Shown: positions 41,645 to 52,780, numbered from the stretch's first letter. The stretch: 64,000 nucleotides of DNA from Arthrobacter frigidicola (GCA_003602285.1 QZVU01000001.1:920662-984661); one strand, 5' to 3'. Numbers and translations are program-made. Notes: a model not told the origin generated them from the sequence alone.

Positions 41645-41692
41645 CCCCTGCTCCTCCGCCGGGCGGCCGCCGCTGCGGCGGGGGAGCAGGGG
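41645..41692 (+). terminator. Large GC-rich hairpin behind the M20 gene
   Basis: Outer arms 41645-41654 and 41683-41692 (CCCCTGCTCC/GGAGCAGGGG) enclose an inner CCGCC/GGCGG pair. No T-run follows, so termination strength is uncertain. Confidence 0.55.
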
Positions 41693-41808
41693 TGTCAGCG
41701 CTCACGCGCCTCCGGTGTTAACCGCACGGGATGCGCGGCGTACCATGGAAGGGACTTCAGAACGCCGCAAGCGGTGTTCAGCAACGGATCCAGGCTAGGA
41801 GAGACACC

Positions 41809-42195
41809 ATGAGCACCACCACGCCAGAGACCACCACGGCCCCCGACGAGACGTCGGCCTCCCTTCCGGAGCACGAAGTACAGCTCTCCGAGGTCGCCGC
41901 GGGCAAGGTGCGCAGCCTCCTGGAGCAGGAAGGCCGGACCGACCTCCGCCTCCGCGTGGCCGTCCAGCCCGGCGGCTGCTCCGGCCTGATCTACCAGCTC
42001 TACTTCGACGAGCGGGTCCTCGACGGCGACGCCGTCCGCGACTTTGACGGCGTTGAAGTAATCGTTGACAAGATGAGCGTTCCCTACCTTTCCGGTGCCT
42101 CGATCGACTTCGAGGACACCATCTCCAAGCAGGGATTCACTATCGACAACCCGAACGCCGGCGGATCCTGCGCCTGTGGTGATTCCTTCCACTGA
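41809..42195 (+). CDS. A-type iron-sulfur carrier (HesB/IscA/ErpA family)
   Basis: Small Fe-S cluster carrier that delivers clusters to target enzymes. It has 128 residues from ATG 41809, preceded by an AGGAGAG site. The three cluster-binding cysteines are present: one in QPGGCSG and two in the C-terminal GGSCACGDSF. The Thr/Ala-rich first 20 residues are unconserved. It sits directly upstream of ctaC, a common actinobacterial position, and may help supply Fe-S clusters, for example for the Rieske protein encoded nearby; that link is inferred. Confidence 0.93.
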   Translation: MSTTTPETTTAPDETSASLPEHEVQLSEVAAGKVRSLLEQEGRTDLRLRVAVQPGGCSGLIYQLYFDERVLDGDAVRDFDGVEVIVDKMSVPYLSGASIDFEDTISKQGFTIDNPNAGGSCACGDSFH

Positions 42196-42209
42196 CCTGC
42201 GGTTTTGCG

Positions 42210-42250
42210 GGGCCCGTAGCACGCTGAAAGGCGCGCCACGGGCCCTTTCG
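42210..42250 (+). terminator. Terminator-like hairpin between the Fe-S carrier and ctaC
   Basis: Arms 42210-42217 (GGGCCCGT) and 42238-42245 (ACGGGCCC) pair over 8 bp around a 20-base loop and are followed by TTT. It suggests that ctaC has its own promoter. Confidence 0.55.
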
Positions 42251-42282
42251 CATGTCACACGATGGCTTCGACGGCGGGTAAG

Positions 42283-42299
42283 CTCTACAGTGAGTAGTA
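42283..42299. promoter_or_regulatory. Candidate operator upstream of ctaC (CTCTAC-N5-GTAGTA)
   Basis: An inverted repeat with arms CTAC/GTAG and a 5-base spacer, overlapping a -10-like TAAGCT at 42279-42284. Two closely similar sites lie before qcrC and beside ctaE (see 50828 and 51622). Position over the likely promoter fits a repressor site. Confidence 0.45.
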
Positions 42300-42369
42300 A
42301 AACTGGAGGGGCACCCCGAACTGCATCAGATCGCGGGTGGCAACGCACGTAGAAAAGGATGGTCCGTCT

Positions 42370-43238
42370 GTGAGTTCGCAGGACCGAACCGGCGGCAAGA
42401 GCGCCAGGATCGCAAAGATTTCCAGCATTTCGCTGGCCGGGGCGCTGTTGCTGTCCGGTTGTTCAACGGAAGCCCAGAATGGCTGGCTGCCGGGGGACAG
42501 GAACACCACCAACCACACCGGGCTGATCACCGACCTGTGGGTGAATTCATGGATCGCGGCCCTCGTGGTCGGCGTCATCACCTGGGGCCTCATCATCTGG
42601 TGCATGGTCGCCTACCGGCGCCGGCGCAACGACACCGGCTACCCGCGCCAGCTCAGCTACAACCTGCCGCTCGAGATCTTCTACTTGACCATCCCGCTGT
42701 TCATGGTGCTGGTGTTCTTCTACTTCACCCAGCGCGACCAGGGCATCATCGACACCCGTGTTGAGGACCCCGACGTGATCATCGACGTCCGCGGCAAGCA
42801 GTGGTCCTGGGACTTCAACTACGTGAAGCAGGACAAGTACTCCACCGGAGTGCAGGCCGAGCTGACCGGCGAGCCCGGCATCCCGGAGAAGCTGCCCACC
42901 CTCTACCTGCCGGTCAACAAGAGCGTCGAGCTCCAGCTGCGCGCCCGCGACGTCCAGCACTCCTTCTGGGTGCCTGCCTTCCTGCAGAAGCGCGACCTTT
43001 ACCCGGGCCGCGTCAACTACATCAACCTCACCCCCACCCAGGAGGGGACGTTTGATGGAAAGTGCGCCGAACTCTGCGGCCAGTACCACTCGGAAATGCT
43101 TTTCAACGTGGCAGTCGTCTCCCAGGAGGAGTTCGACGCCCGGATGGAAACCCTCGAGGACGGCCAGCTCGGCGACGAGTATGACCGCGACTCCTACCCG
43201 GACACCGACCCCGACTTTGACCCTGCCAGGAGCAGCTG

Positions 43239-43239
<1 letters not shown>
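42370..43239 (+). CDS. ctaC: Cytochrome c oxidase subunit II (aa3)
   Basis: CuA-bearing subunit of the aa3 oxidase. From GTG 42370 it has 289 residues. It begins with a lipoprotein signal whose lipobox LSGC gives Cys31, then two membrane helices and the CuA domain with [12 protein letters not shown] (Cys232, Cys236, His240) and WSWDFNY. The GTG was preferred because AAAGGA lies about 10 bases upstream and it places the lipobox correctly. The stop overlaps the ctaD ATG by one base. Confidence 0.96.
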
Positions 43240-44962
<1,723 letters not shown>

Positions 44963-44966
<4 letters not shown>

Positions 44967-45364
44967 AAATTGAGACACGCCTCTTCTCCCTCCTCGCGCC
45001 GTTCTTCTTCCTGGTCGGCACCATCTACGGGGTCCTCGTCGAATGGCAGGAACCCGTCGGGTTCCTCGGGCTGTACCTGACCGGTGGCCTGGCCCTCATG
45101 ATCGGGTTCTACCTCGGTTTCACCGGTAAGAGGGTCGGCATGCGGCCGGAGGACCGGCTCGACGCGGAGATCCACGAAGGCTCCGGCGAGCAGGGTCACT
45201 TCAGCCCCTGGAGCTGGTGGCCCCTGTTCCTCGGCCTGTCTGCCGCCGCAGGCTTCCTCGGACTGGCAGCCGGTTGGTGGATCCTCTACATCGGCCTTGG
45301 CTTCACCGTGATTGCCCTGGTCGGCTGGGTGTACGAGTACAGCCGCGGGGCACACGCCCACTAA
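44963..45364 (+). CDS. ctaF: Cytochrome c oxidase subunit IV (actinobacterial CtaF)
   Basis: Small membrane subunit of the actinobacterial aa3 oxidase. The GTG 44963 overlaps the ctaD stop (GTGA) and gives 133 residues with four hydrophobic segments, in pairs at about 5-50 and 80-125, separated by a polar loop ([27 protein letters not shown]). The WSWWP element is typical. A strong terminator ends the ctaCDF operon. Confidence 0.93.
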
Positions 45365-45383
45365 GCTCCCAACCCCGCAGAAC

Positions 45384-45424
45384 CCGAAGGACCCGCACCC
45401 CGGTGCGGGTCCTTCGGCATTTCC
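45384..45424 (+). terminator. Rho-independent terminator of ctaCDF
   Basis: Arms 45384-45399 and 45402-45417 are perfectly complementary over 16 bp, followed by CATTTCC. This is one of the strongest hairpins in the window. Confidence 0.85.
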
Positions 45425-45519
45425 GAGGACCGCCGCCGCGGAAGAATTTCGATAGACTCGGAACCACCCGGCGGGCGGCCGCCGGGTCACGGACCTACCA
45501 CCATGGAAAGCGGGCGATT

Positions 45520-46314
45520 GTGGCGGCGACCGCTCCCAAGCTCCTAGGGGTGCCGGCCCTCGATGAGGCCTCACCCGTGGCCAAGCACGTGCAGCTGCGC
45601 GAAATCCTGAGAGCCTACATCCTGGAGCGGGGCGCGCCCGGTTCGCCGATTCCGTCCGAGCGCCAGCTGTCAATGCACTTCGGCGTCGCCCGGATGACGG
45701 TGCGCCACGCCATCGATGCCCTGGTCGCCGAGGAGGTCCTGGAGCGGATCGTGGGCCTGGGGACGTTCGTGGCCCACGCCAAGGTCGACCTGCAGATGAA
45801 GCTCACCTCCTACAGCGAGGAGATGCTCCGCCGGGGCATGGTGCCGGATGCGCACGTGCTCAGCTTCGAGCAGATCGGCGCCACGCCCCTGATCGCCCGC
45901 GAACTGCAGCTCGAGCTCGGGCAGCCCGTGGTGCGCTTCCGGCGGCAGCTGCTGGCCGACGGCGAGCCCATGAGCGTCGACGAGAACTTCATCCCGGCGC
46001 ACCGGGTGCGGGGGATTCTCGATGACCCTCCGCCGGCCTCCCTTTACAACGTGCTGAGCGAAAAGTACGGGCTGGTCATGGAGTGGGGGGAGGACACCAT
46101 CGAGGCGACGGCGGCTTCACCGTCCATCGCCCGCCTCCTCAACGTGGAGATGGGAGCTCCGCTCCTCAAGATCCAGCGCCACGCGTACGTTGCCCGCGCC
46201 ATGGTCGACTACTCCGTGTCCTACTATCGAGCCGACCGCTACAAGCTGTGGGTGCCGCTGCAGCGCCCCGGAGCGCGCACACCCCGTGCGTACACCTCCA
46301 ACAGGCTGCGCTAG
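45520..46314 (+). CDS. GntR family regulator (HutC/UTRA type)
   Basis: Transcriptional regulator with 264 residues. The N-terminal winged helix contains VQLREILRAYILERG, IPSERQLSMHFGVARMTVRHAIDAL and the wing VGLGTFVAHAKV. The C-terminal UTRA ligand domain has KLTSYSEEMLRRGM, RRQLLADGEPMSVDENFIP and YKLWVPLQRP. Related regulators sense sugars or amino sugars (DasR, NagR), but the ligand is not readable here and no transport or catabolic operon is adjacent. The start is GTG 45520. It is followed by a seven-copy tandem repeat array. Confidence 0.92.
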   Translation: MAATAPKLLGVPALDEASPVAKHVQLREILRAYILERGAPGSPIPSERQLSMHFGVARMTVRHAIDALVAEEVLERIVGLGTFVAHAKVDLQMKLTSYSEEMLRRGMVPDAHVLSFEQIGATPLIARELQLELGQPVVRFRRQLLADGEPMSVDENFIPAHRVRGILDDPPPASLYNVLSEKYGLVMEWGEDTIEATAASPSIARLLNVEMGAPLLKIQRHAYVARAMVDYSVSYYRADRYKLWVPLQRPGARTPRAYTSNRLR

Positions 46315-46371
46315 GCCTCTGGAACGCGTGGGCCCCCGTGCCGTGCGTCCTGGCGCCACACTAGCTCCGCC

Positions 46372-47126
46372 GAGTTGGCAGATAACCACGCTTAGAACCC
46401 GCGGAAGCGTGGTGATCTGCAGTTTCGACGTCGAGCGGGCTCATGAGCAGGGGGCGCTGGCAGAGCAGCAGCCCCGCCGAGTTGGCACGTAACCACGCTT
46501 AGGACGCGCCGAAGCGTGGTGAGCTGCAGTTTCGACGTCGCGTGCGCACAGGGGTAGGGAGCGCTGGCGCAGCATCTCCGCCGAGTTGGCACGTAACCAC
46601 GCTTAGGACGCACGGAAGGGTGGTGAACTGCAGTTTCAACGTCGTGTGCGCGGAGGTGGGGACAGGAGGCTCCAACGTAGCTGGCGTAGGCACCGGACGT
46701 TGAGGGACGGCGGCGGCTCCCGTGTAGGGACGCTGGCAGAGCAGCAGCCCCGTCGAGTTGGCAGGTAACCACCCTTACAGCGCACGGAAGCGTGGTTATC
46801 TGCAGTTTCGACGTCGTGTGCGCTCATGAGTAGGGAGCGCGGCCACGGCATCCCCGTCGAGTTGGCAGGTAACCACCCTTACAGCGCACGGAAGCGTGGT
46901 GATCTGCAGTTTCGACGTCGTGTGCGCACAGGGGTAGGGAGCGCGGTCACAGCATCTCCGTCGAATTGGCACGTAACCACGCTTAGGACGCGCCGAAGCG
47001 TGGTGAGCTGCAGTTTCGACGTCGCGTGCGCACAGGGGTAGGGAGCGCTGGCGCCGCACCCCCGTCGAGTTGGCATGTAACCACGCTTACGACGCTCCGA
47101 AGGGTGGTGAGCTGCAGTTTGGACGC
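46372..47126. repeat. Seven-copy tandem repeat array, unit about 104 bp
   Basis: Units begin with GAGTTGGCA (GAATTGGCA in unit 6) at 46372, 46479, 46583, 46755, 46859, 46963 and 47067. Spacing is 107, 104, 172, 104, 104 and 104; the 172 gap holds an extra unique insert. Each unit has CCACGCTT (or CCACCCTT), an 11-base loop, AAGCGTGG (or AAGGGTGG), then CTGCAGTTT and CGACGTCG-like palindromes and GGGTAGGGAGCGC-type spacer sequence. The array fills the region between the convergent gntR and qcrB genes. Spacers are conserved too, so it is not a CRISPR. No protein frame is preserved, since 104 is not a multiple of three. Confidence 0.95.
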
Positions 47127-47136
47127 CGGGGGCATG

Positions 47137-47176
47137 CAAAAGGGCCCGGACAGCGAATGCTGTCCGGGCCCTTTCA
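47137..47176 (-). terminator. Terminator of the ctaE-qcrCAB operon
   Basis: Arms 47139-47154 and 47159-47174 form a perfect 16-bp stem (AAAGGGCCCGGACAGC and its complement) with loop GAAT. On the reverse strand it ends in a TTTT run, as expected for termination after qcrB. Confidence 0.88.
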
Positions 47177-47195
47177 GGCTGGCGGTGCGGCCGGC

Positions 47196-48881
47196 CTAGT
47201 GGCTTGCGATCGACTCCCGGTCCTGGGTGTTCGCAATCTCACCGTGGTGGCCGGAGTGCGACGCGTGCAGTTCCGACGGAGTGACCGGGGCGACCCGGTC
47301 CTCGAAGAAGAACCGCGAAGCCCGGCTGCGCAGCTTCTCCGAACGGCTGACGTGGCCGTTGCCGTCCGCGACGGGGGCGTAGGCCTCAGGCGACTCGAAG
47401 CTGACCAGCTGGTAGCGCTTGTACTCGTCGACCGGCTCGTGCACCTCGATGAACTCACCGTGCGGCAGGCGGACAATGCGTCCGGTCTCCCGGCCGTGCA
47501 GGGCGATCTCGCGGTCCTTGCGCTGCAGGGCCAGGGCCACGCGGCGAGCGATCATGAAGCCGATGACCGGGCCGACGATCACGAGGATCCGCAGCCAGTA
47601 GGTCACGTCGTTCAGGGATACGAGGAAGTGCGTGGCGATCAGGTCGGAGCTCGCAGCAGCCCACATCACGCAGTAGAACACGACTCCGGCGACGCCGACC
47701 GCGGTGCGGGTCGGGGCGTTGCGGGGCCGGTCGAGCAGGTGGTGCTCCCGCTTGTCCTTGGTTACCCAGGACTCGATCCAGGGCCAGGCAAGCATCAGCG
47801 TGAAGACGATGCCGGCGGGCACGAGCGCCGGGAAGAGGACGTTCAGCGACAGCGTGTTGACGCCCCAGGGGAACGGAATGTTCCATTCGAAGTCCCAGTT
47901 CGAACCCACGGTGCCCGGCATCAGGCGCAGAGCGCCGTCGACCCAGCCGATGTACCAGTCGGGCTGCGTACCGGCCGACACGGGGGAGGGGTCGTAGGGC
48001 CCGTAGTTCCAGATCGGGTTGATCGTGAACGCTGCGGAGATGGCGGCGACGATGCCGAAGACGATGAAGAAGAATCCACCGGCCTTCGCGGCGTACACCG
48101 GGCCGACGGGGTAGCCGACGACGTTGGTGTTCGTGCGTCCCGGGCCGGGGTACTGGGTGTGCTTGTGGATGACCACCATGAATAGGTGGATACCGATCAG
48201 CAGCAGGATGACGGCCGGGATAAGGAGGATGTGAAGGACGTAGAGACGTCCGATGATCGCGGTGCCGGGGAACTCTCCACCGAACAGGAAGAAGCTGATG
48301 TAGGTTCCGATAACCGGGATGGACTTCACGACGCCGTCGATGATGCGCAGGCCGTTGCCGGAGAGCAGGTCATCGGGGAGCGAGTAGCCGGTGAAGCCGG
48401 CGGCCAGCCCCATGATGAGGAGCGTGGTGCCGACGACCCAGTTGAGCTCGCGGGGGCGGCGGAACGCGCCGGTAAAGAAAACGCGGAGCATATGCACGGC
48501 GTTCGCTGCAACGAACAGCAGCGCCGACCAGTGATGCACCTGGCGCATGAAGAGGCCGCCGCGGACGTCGAAGGAGATGTCCAGCGAGGAGGCGTAGGCC
48601 ACCGACATCTCAACACCACGCAGGGGCAGGTAGCTGCCTTCGTAGTGTGTCTCCGCCATCGAGGGGTCGAAGAAGAAGGTGAGGAAGGTTCCCGAGATCA
48701 GCAGGATGACGAAGGTGTACAGCGCCACCTCGCCGAACATGAAGGTCCAGTGGTCCGGGAAGATCTTCCGGCCGAACTCCTTGACCATCCCGGAGCCGCC
48801 GACCCGTGAGTCGACGAAGTTGGTAACCCGGCCGACGCGGGTTTTTGGTTGGTAGGCGTTAATCGCGGTTGAGCTGCTCAT
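47196..48881 (-). CDS. qcrB: Cytochrome bcc complex cytochrome b subunit
   Basis: Quinol-oxidising membrane subunit of the actinobacterial bcc (complex III) part of the bcc-aa3 supercomplex. The 561 residues are longer than cytochrome b of proteobacteria, as usual here. Heme ligands are in RQVHHWSALLFVAANAVHMLRVFFTGAFRRPRE and in the later LHILLIPAVILLLIGIHLFMVVIHKHTQ. The quinol site appears as PDWYIGW in place of PEW. It begins 2 bases after qcrA and ends the operon. Confidence 0.98.
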   Translation of the reverse strand: MSSSTAINAYQPKTRVGRVTNFVDSRVGGSGMVKEFGRKIFPDHWTFMFGEVALYTFVILLISGTFLTFFFDPSMAETHYEGSYLPLRGVEMSVAYASSLDISFDVRGGLFMRQVHHWSALLFVAANAVHMLRVFFTGAFRRPRELNWVVGTTLLIMGLAAGFTGYSLPDDLLSGNGLRIIDGVVKSIPVIGTYISFFLFGGEFPGTAIIGRLYVLHILLIPAVILLLIGIHLFMVVIHKHTQYPGPGRTNTNVVGYPVGPVYAAKAGGFFFIVFGIVAAISAAFTINPIWNYGPYDPSPVSAGTQPDWYIGWVDGALRLMPGTVGSNWDFEWNIPFPWGVNTLSLNVLFPALVPAGIVFTLMLAWPWIESWVTKDKREHHLLDRPRNAPTRTAVGVAGVVFYCVMWAAASSDLIATHFLVSLNDVTYWLRILVIVGPVIGFMIARRVALALQRKDREIALHGRETGRIVRLPHGEFIEVHEPVDEYKRYQLVSFESPEAYAPVADGNGHVSRSEKLRSRASRFFFEDRVAPVTPSELHASHSGHHGEIANTQDRESIASH

Positions 48882-48883
48882 GG

Positions 48884-49909
48884 TCAGCCTCGCTCCCAGA
48901 AACTAGGTCCTACGGGTTCTTGGAAATCGCTCCTGGCAATGAGGTAGCCCTCATCGTCAACGTCGATGGGAAGCTGGGGGAGCGGTCGTGCGGCCGGGCC
49001 GAAGATGACCTTGCACTCTTGTTCGAGGTCAAAGGTCGACTGGTGGCACGGGCACAGCAGGTGGTGGGTCTGCTGTTCGTAGAGCGCTACCGGGCAGCCA
49101 ACGTGCGTGCAGATCTTGGAATACGCAACAATTCCGTCGTATCCCCAGTCCTCCCGACCTTCCGAGGGGTTCAGGGATTCGGGGTCGAGGCGCATCAGCA
49201 GGACAACAGCCTTCGCCTTCTCCTCGAGCTTGTTCTCGGCCTCGTTGAGGCCTTCGGGGATAACGTGGAAGGCCGAACCGACGGTGACGTCCGAGGCCTT
49301 GATCGGGGTGCCGCTTGGGTCACGGGTGAGGCGCATGCCGGCGTCCCAGAAGGTGTGCTTCAGGGCGTCACCGGGCAGCGGGCCGAGGTCGCGGAAGATC
49401 GCGATGGCGGGCAGCGGGGCCAGGAGCGCCGCACCAATGAGGGTGTTGCGGATCAGCGGGCGGCGCTTGATGCCGCTCTCATCGAGGATCGTGCCGACGA
49501 TTTGCTCGGCCTCGGCACGGTCCTTCTCGTCGGTGACGGCGTGGCGCTCCTCGGTCAGCTCGTGGTCGGGCATAAGCGTCTTGGCCCAATGGACGATGCC
49601 GACGCCGATGCCCAGCATCGCGAACGCGGTGCCCAGGCCGAGGGCGAGGTTCTGCAGCCGCAGCCGCTCGATGGTGTCATTCAGCGGGATGAAGAAGTAG
49701 GCGAAGAAGAACAGGAGCGTGCCGAGTACGGAGATGAAGAACAGGAGGGCAACCTGCCGCTCCGCCCTCTTCTCTGCACGTGGATCCGTGTCCGCAAGCC
49801 GCGGGCGGTGCGGCGGGAGGCCGGGGTTGGTGAACGTGTCGACCCCGCCCTGGCCCGGCGTAGCTACGGTGACCGACGTATCCGGGCTGCCGTGACTATT
49901 GTCGGCCAT
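48884..49909 (-). CDS. qcrA: Cytochrome bcc complex Rieske iron-sulfur subunit
   Basis: 2Fe-2S protein that passes electrons from quinol to cytochrome c. The actinobacterial form has three membrane helices before the Rieske fold, and all are visible here (around VALLFFISVLGTLLFFFAYFF, LALGLGTAFAMLGIGVGIV and LIRNTLIGAALLAPLPAIAIF). Cluster motifs CTHVGC and CPCHQS are intact. ATG 49909 gives 341 residues; an ATG four codons upstream (49921) overlaps the Shine-Dalgarno region and is less likely. Confidence 0.97.
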   Translation of the reverse strand: MADNSHGSPDTSVTVATPGQGGVDTFTNPGLPPHRPRLADTDPRAEKRAERQVALLFFISVLGTLLFFFAYFFIPLNDTIERLRLQNLALGLGTAFAMLGIGVGIVHWAKTLMPDHELTEERHAVTDEKDRAEAEQIVGTILDESGIKRRPLIRNTLIGAALLAPLPAIAIFRDLGPLPGDALKHTFWDAGMRLTRDPSGTPIKASDVTVGSAFHVIPEGLNEAENKLEEKAKAVVLLMRLDPESLNPSEGREDWGYDGIVAYSKICTHVGCPVALYEQQTHHLLCPCHQSTFDLEQECKVIFGPAARPLPQLPIDVDDEGYLIARSDFQEPVGPSFWERG

Positions 49910-49983
49910 GATCCCTCTCATCCTTCTTTAGATGCTTCAATGTGTAATTCGTCTGAATCAATGTGCTGGATGGGTCCAGCGGA

Positions 49984-50775
49984 TCAGGACGACCGTGAGG
50001 TCAGCCACACCGTGAAAGCGATGACGACGCCAAGGCCGGCGACCCAGATGAACAGGCCTTCGGAGACCGGGCCCAGTGAGCCGAGGTCGGCTCCACCCGG
50101 GGAACCCTGCTCTTCGATGGTCTTCAGGAACGCGATGACGTCCTGCTTGTCCTCGGGGGAGATGTTCGCGTCGTTGAAGACGGGCATGTTCTGCGGGCCG
50201 GTGACCATGGCCTCGTAGATGTGCTTTTCGCTCGAGCCTTCGAGTGAGGGGGCGAACTTGCCGCGGGTCAAGGCGCCGCCGGCTGCCGCAGCGTTGTGGC
50301 ACATGGCGCAGTTGACGCGGAAGAGCTCTCCACCGTTGGCGGGATCGCCTTCGGAGGCGTCGAGGATTTCCTCGTCGGGGATGGCCGGACCGGCGCCCAG
50401 AGTGGCGACATAGGCGGCGAGCTGGCGGGTCTGCTCTTCGGTGAACTGAACCGGCTTGACCTGAGCCTGCGGGCCATCCATCTGAAGCGGCATGCGCCCG
50501 CTGCCGACCTGGAAGTCGACCGAGGCGGCACCGACGCCGACGAGGGAGGGGCCGGCCGAGGAGCCCGAGGCACCCAGGCCGTGGCATGAGGCGCAGTTGG
50601 CGGCGAAGAGCTTTTCGCCTTCCTCGGCGTCATTCGCGGAGAAGGACTCGGTCTGGGCCTGCGCCTGGTTGGCTGAGCTTGCCGCGGAGTAGATTGCTCC
50701 GACCATGAGCAACGCCATCAGCAGCAGTGCGATTGCTGCTAGGGGGTGGCGCCGCCTCTGAGATAGTGCCTTCAC
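49984..50775 (-). CDS. qcrC: Cytochrome bcc complex diheme cytochrome c subunit
   Basis: Diheme cytochrome cc that links the bcc complex directly to the aa3 oxidase in Actinobacteria. The 263 residues have an N-terminal membrane/signal helix (about 12-34), two heme sites CASCH (61-65) and CAMCH, each followed by a distal Met region, and a C-terminal membrane anchor (LFIWVAGLGVVIAFTVWL). It is second in ctaE-qcrCAB. A candidate operator with inverted repeat TTCTAC/GTAGAA lies in the 86-base gap before it. Confidence 0.97.
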   Translation of the reverse strand: MKALSQRRRHPLAAIALLLMALLMVGAIYSAASSANQAQAQTESFSANDAEEGEKLFAANCASCHGLGASGSSAGPSLVGVGAASVDFQVGSGRMPLQMDGPQAQVKPVQFTEEQTRQLAAYVATLGAGPAIPDEEILDASEGDPANGGELFRVNCAMCHNAAAAGGALTRGKFAPSLEGSSEKHIYEAMVTGPQNMPVFNDANISPEDKQDVIAFLKTIEEQGSPGGADLGSLGPVSEGLFIWVAGLGVVIAFTVWLTSRSS

Positions 50776-50827
50776 GCGATGGTTCCTGTCTTCTGTAATG
50801 CCATGGCTGCTGTGCTTCCTCGTCGAA

Positions 50828-50844
50828 TTCTACCTCTAGTAGAA
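50828..50844. promoter_or_regulatory. Candidate operator between ctaE and qcrC (TTCTAC-N5-GTAGAA)
   Basis: A perfect 6-bp inverted repeat with a 5-base spacer (CTCTA), 53 bases before the qcrC start. A second copy of TCTAC follows at 50848-50852, so GTAGA...TCTAC is also a dyad. Similar sites lie before ctaC and in the ctaE/trpD region. Alternatively it is a small RNA hairpin behind ctaE. Confidence 0.45.
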
Positions 50845-50861
50845 AAGTCTACCGCAGGAGG

Positions 50862-51500
50862 CTATTTGAGGAAGTAAATAATGATGAAGAGTCCGATCCA
50901 CACGACGTCGACAAAGTGCCAGTAGTAGGAGGTTACGATGGCCGATGTCGCCTCGAAGTGGCCGAAGCGGCGGGCGGCGTAGGCGCGCCCAATGATCAGC
51001 AGGAACGCGATGAGACCACCAAGAACGTGGAGGCCGTGGAAACCGGTGGTGATGTAGAAGGCCGAGCCGTAGGAGTCCGAGGACAGCGACACGCCCTCGG
51101 ACACGAGCTGGGCGTATTCGTAGGCCTGGACGGCGACGAAGATGCCACCGAGGACGAACGTGAGGAAGAACCACTCGACCATGCCCCAGCGGCCTATGGA
51201 GAGAAGCCCTCCGGTGCGGCGCGGCTGCAGGCGCTCGGCGGCGAAGACGCCGAACTGGCAGGTGACGGAGCTGGACACCAGGATGATGGTGTTGATCAGC
51301 GCAAACGGCACGTTGAGCTTCTCGGATCCCTCGGCCCACATCTCGCCTGAGGTGGACCGGAGCGTGAAGTACATGGCAAAGAGGCCGGCGAAGAACATCA
51401 GCTCGCTCGAGAGCCACACCACGGTTCCGACGGAGACCATGTTGGGGCGGTTGAGCGCGGGATGTGGGGCGGCGCTTGGGGCTTGGGTCGCAGATGTCAC
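50862..51500 (-). CDS. ctaE: Cytochrome c oxidase subunit III (aa3)
   Basis: Membrane subunit of the aa3 oxidase with 212 residues and five helices, the short form typical of Actinobacteria. [21 protein letters not shown] near the start, [17 protein letters not shown] and [20 protein letters not shown] at the end are diagnostic. The start is GTG 51500. It heads ctaE-qcrCAB, which explains co-assembly of both complexes, and is divergent from trpD. Confidence 0.97.
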   Translation of the reverse strand: MTSATQAPSAAPHPALNRPNMVSVGTVVWLSSELMFFAGLFAMYFTLRSTSGEMWAEGSEKLNVPFALINTIILVSSSVTCQFGVFAAERLQPRRTGGLLSIGRWGMVEWFFLTFVLGGIFVAVQAYEYAQLVSEGVSLSSDSYGSAFYITTGFHGLHVLGGLIAFLLIIGRAYAARRFGHFEATSAIVTSYYWHFVDVVWIGLFIIIYFLK

Positions 51501-51621
51501 GAACTCATTATGGCTCTAAAAGTTCCCACTTCACCAACGCCTCAGCCCTTGCGGCGCGTCCAAATCGGTGCCGAAGGCCGCGTGATCCGCATAACGGCGC
51601 GGAAGTGGGAGGGTGATGACT

Positions 51622-51638
51622 TTCTACAATTCGTAGAT
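51622..51638. promoter_or_regulatory. Candidate operator in the ctaE/trpD intergenic region (TTCTAC-N5-GTAGAT)
   Basis: Inverted repeat TTCTAC/GTAGAT with 5-base spacer AATTC, overlapping a -10-like TACAAT (51625-51630). It lies 12 bases before the trpD start and about 120 bases before ctaE on the other strand. Same form as the sites at 42283 and 50828. Confidence 0.45.
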
Positions 51639-51649
51639 AACCTAGGAGT

Positions 51650-52711
51650 GTGACCACTACTTTGCGCGCTGACGAGGCCAAACAGTCATGGCCGCCGCTG
51701 TTCTCAGCCCTCATTTCGGGGAGGGATCTGACCGCTGCGGAGGCCGGCTGGGCGATGGAAAACATCATGTCCGGCGAGGCGACCCACGCGCAGATTGCGG
51801 GCTTTTTACTGGGCCTGCGCGCGAAGGGGGAATCGGTCGGCGAACTTACCGGGCTTGTCGAGGCGATGCTCGGGCGCGCCCGGCGGATCACGGTCACCGG
51901 CCCGGCCCTTGACATCGTGGGCACCGGAGGCGACGGGCTGAACACGGTCAACATCTCCACCATGGCGTCACTGGTGGCCGTGGGCGCCGGGGCGAGGGTG
52001 GTGAAGCACGGCAACCGGGCGGCGTCGTCGTCCTCCGGGGCCGCTGATGTGATCGAGGCGCTCGGCGTCCGGCTGGACCTGAGCCCCGACGACGTGGCGC
52101 AGTGCGCCGAGGAAGCGGGGATCACCTTCTGCTTCGCCCAGGTCTTCCATCCCTCGATGCGGCATGTCGCTGTACCGCGGCGCGAACTCGGGGTGCCGAC
52201 CGCCTTCAACTTCCTGGGCCCGCTGAGCAATCCCGCCGGGGTGCAGGCCCAGGCCCTTGGCTGCGCCGATGCGCGCATGGCGCCTCTGATGGCCGGTGTC
52301 CTCGCCGCCCGGGGCGTGCGGGCGCTGGTCTTCCGCGGCAGCGACGGCAGGGACAAGCTGACGACGAGCGGGTCCTCCACAATCTGGGAGGTGCGCGGGG
52401 ACCGCATCACAGAGCAGGTGGTTCATCCCGGGGACTTCGGCGTCGCCGAAACCGGTGTCGACGCCCTCCGCGGGACCGACGCCGCCGGCAATGCGCAGAT
52501 CGTGAGGCGCCTGCTCTCCGGCGAGGAGGGGCCGATCCGCGATGCCGTGGTCCTCAACGCGGCGGCCGGCCTCGTGGCGCTCGATGAGGACCACGAGGGG
52601 CCGCTGGTCGACCGTATCCGGGCCGCCACCGTCCGGGCGCGCGCGTCGATCGACTCGGGGTCCGCGCTGGCAGCCCTTGAGCGCTGGGTCGCGGTCAGCG
52701 CCTCACTCTGA
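51650..52711 (+). CDS. trpD: Anthranilate phosphoribosyltransferase
   Basis: Tryptophan-pathway enzyme that joins anthranilate and phosphoribosyl pyrophosphate. The 353 residues contain the PRPP-binding [17 protein letters not shown] motif, [56 protein letters not shown] and the late region ending the helical domain. It stands alone, away from other trp genes, a known arrangement next to ctaE in Micrococcales. GTG start with an AGGAG site only 2-3 bases upstream; the initiation region is compact. Confidence 0.97.
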   Translation: MTTTLRADEAKQSWPPLFSALISGRDLTAAEAGWAMENIMSGEATHAQIAGFLLGLRAKGESVGELTGLVEAMLGRARRITVTGPALDIVGTGGDGLNTVNISTMASLVAVGAGARVVKHGNRAASSSSGAADVIEALGVRLDLSPDDVAQCAEEAGITFCFAQVFHPSMRHVAVPRRELGVPTAFNFLGPLSNPAGVQAQALGCADARMAPLMAGVLAARGVRALVFRGSDGRDKLTTSGSSTIWEVRGDRITEQVVHPGDFGVAETGVDALRGTDAAGNAQIVRRLLSGEEGPIRDAVVLNAAAGLVALDEDHEGPLVDRIRAATVRARASIDSGSALAALERWVAVSASL

Positions 52712-52780
52712 GCGCCCTCGCTCCCTCGAGGAAGCTGCGGTCGGCGCGTGACTCCAGGCGCCGTGGCGTCCGGGCCGGTG

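Noticed and set aside
46372-47126. CRISPR array
   Set aside because: The unit of 104 bp is repeated with its spacer; there are no unique spacers and no cas genes nearby.
46392-47139. Several short reverse-strand frames in the repeat array
   Set aside because: They share peptide fragments because of the DNA repeats, but the 104-bp period breaks the frame between units.
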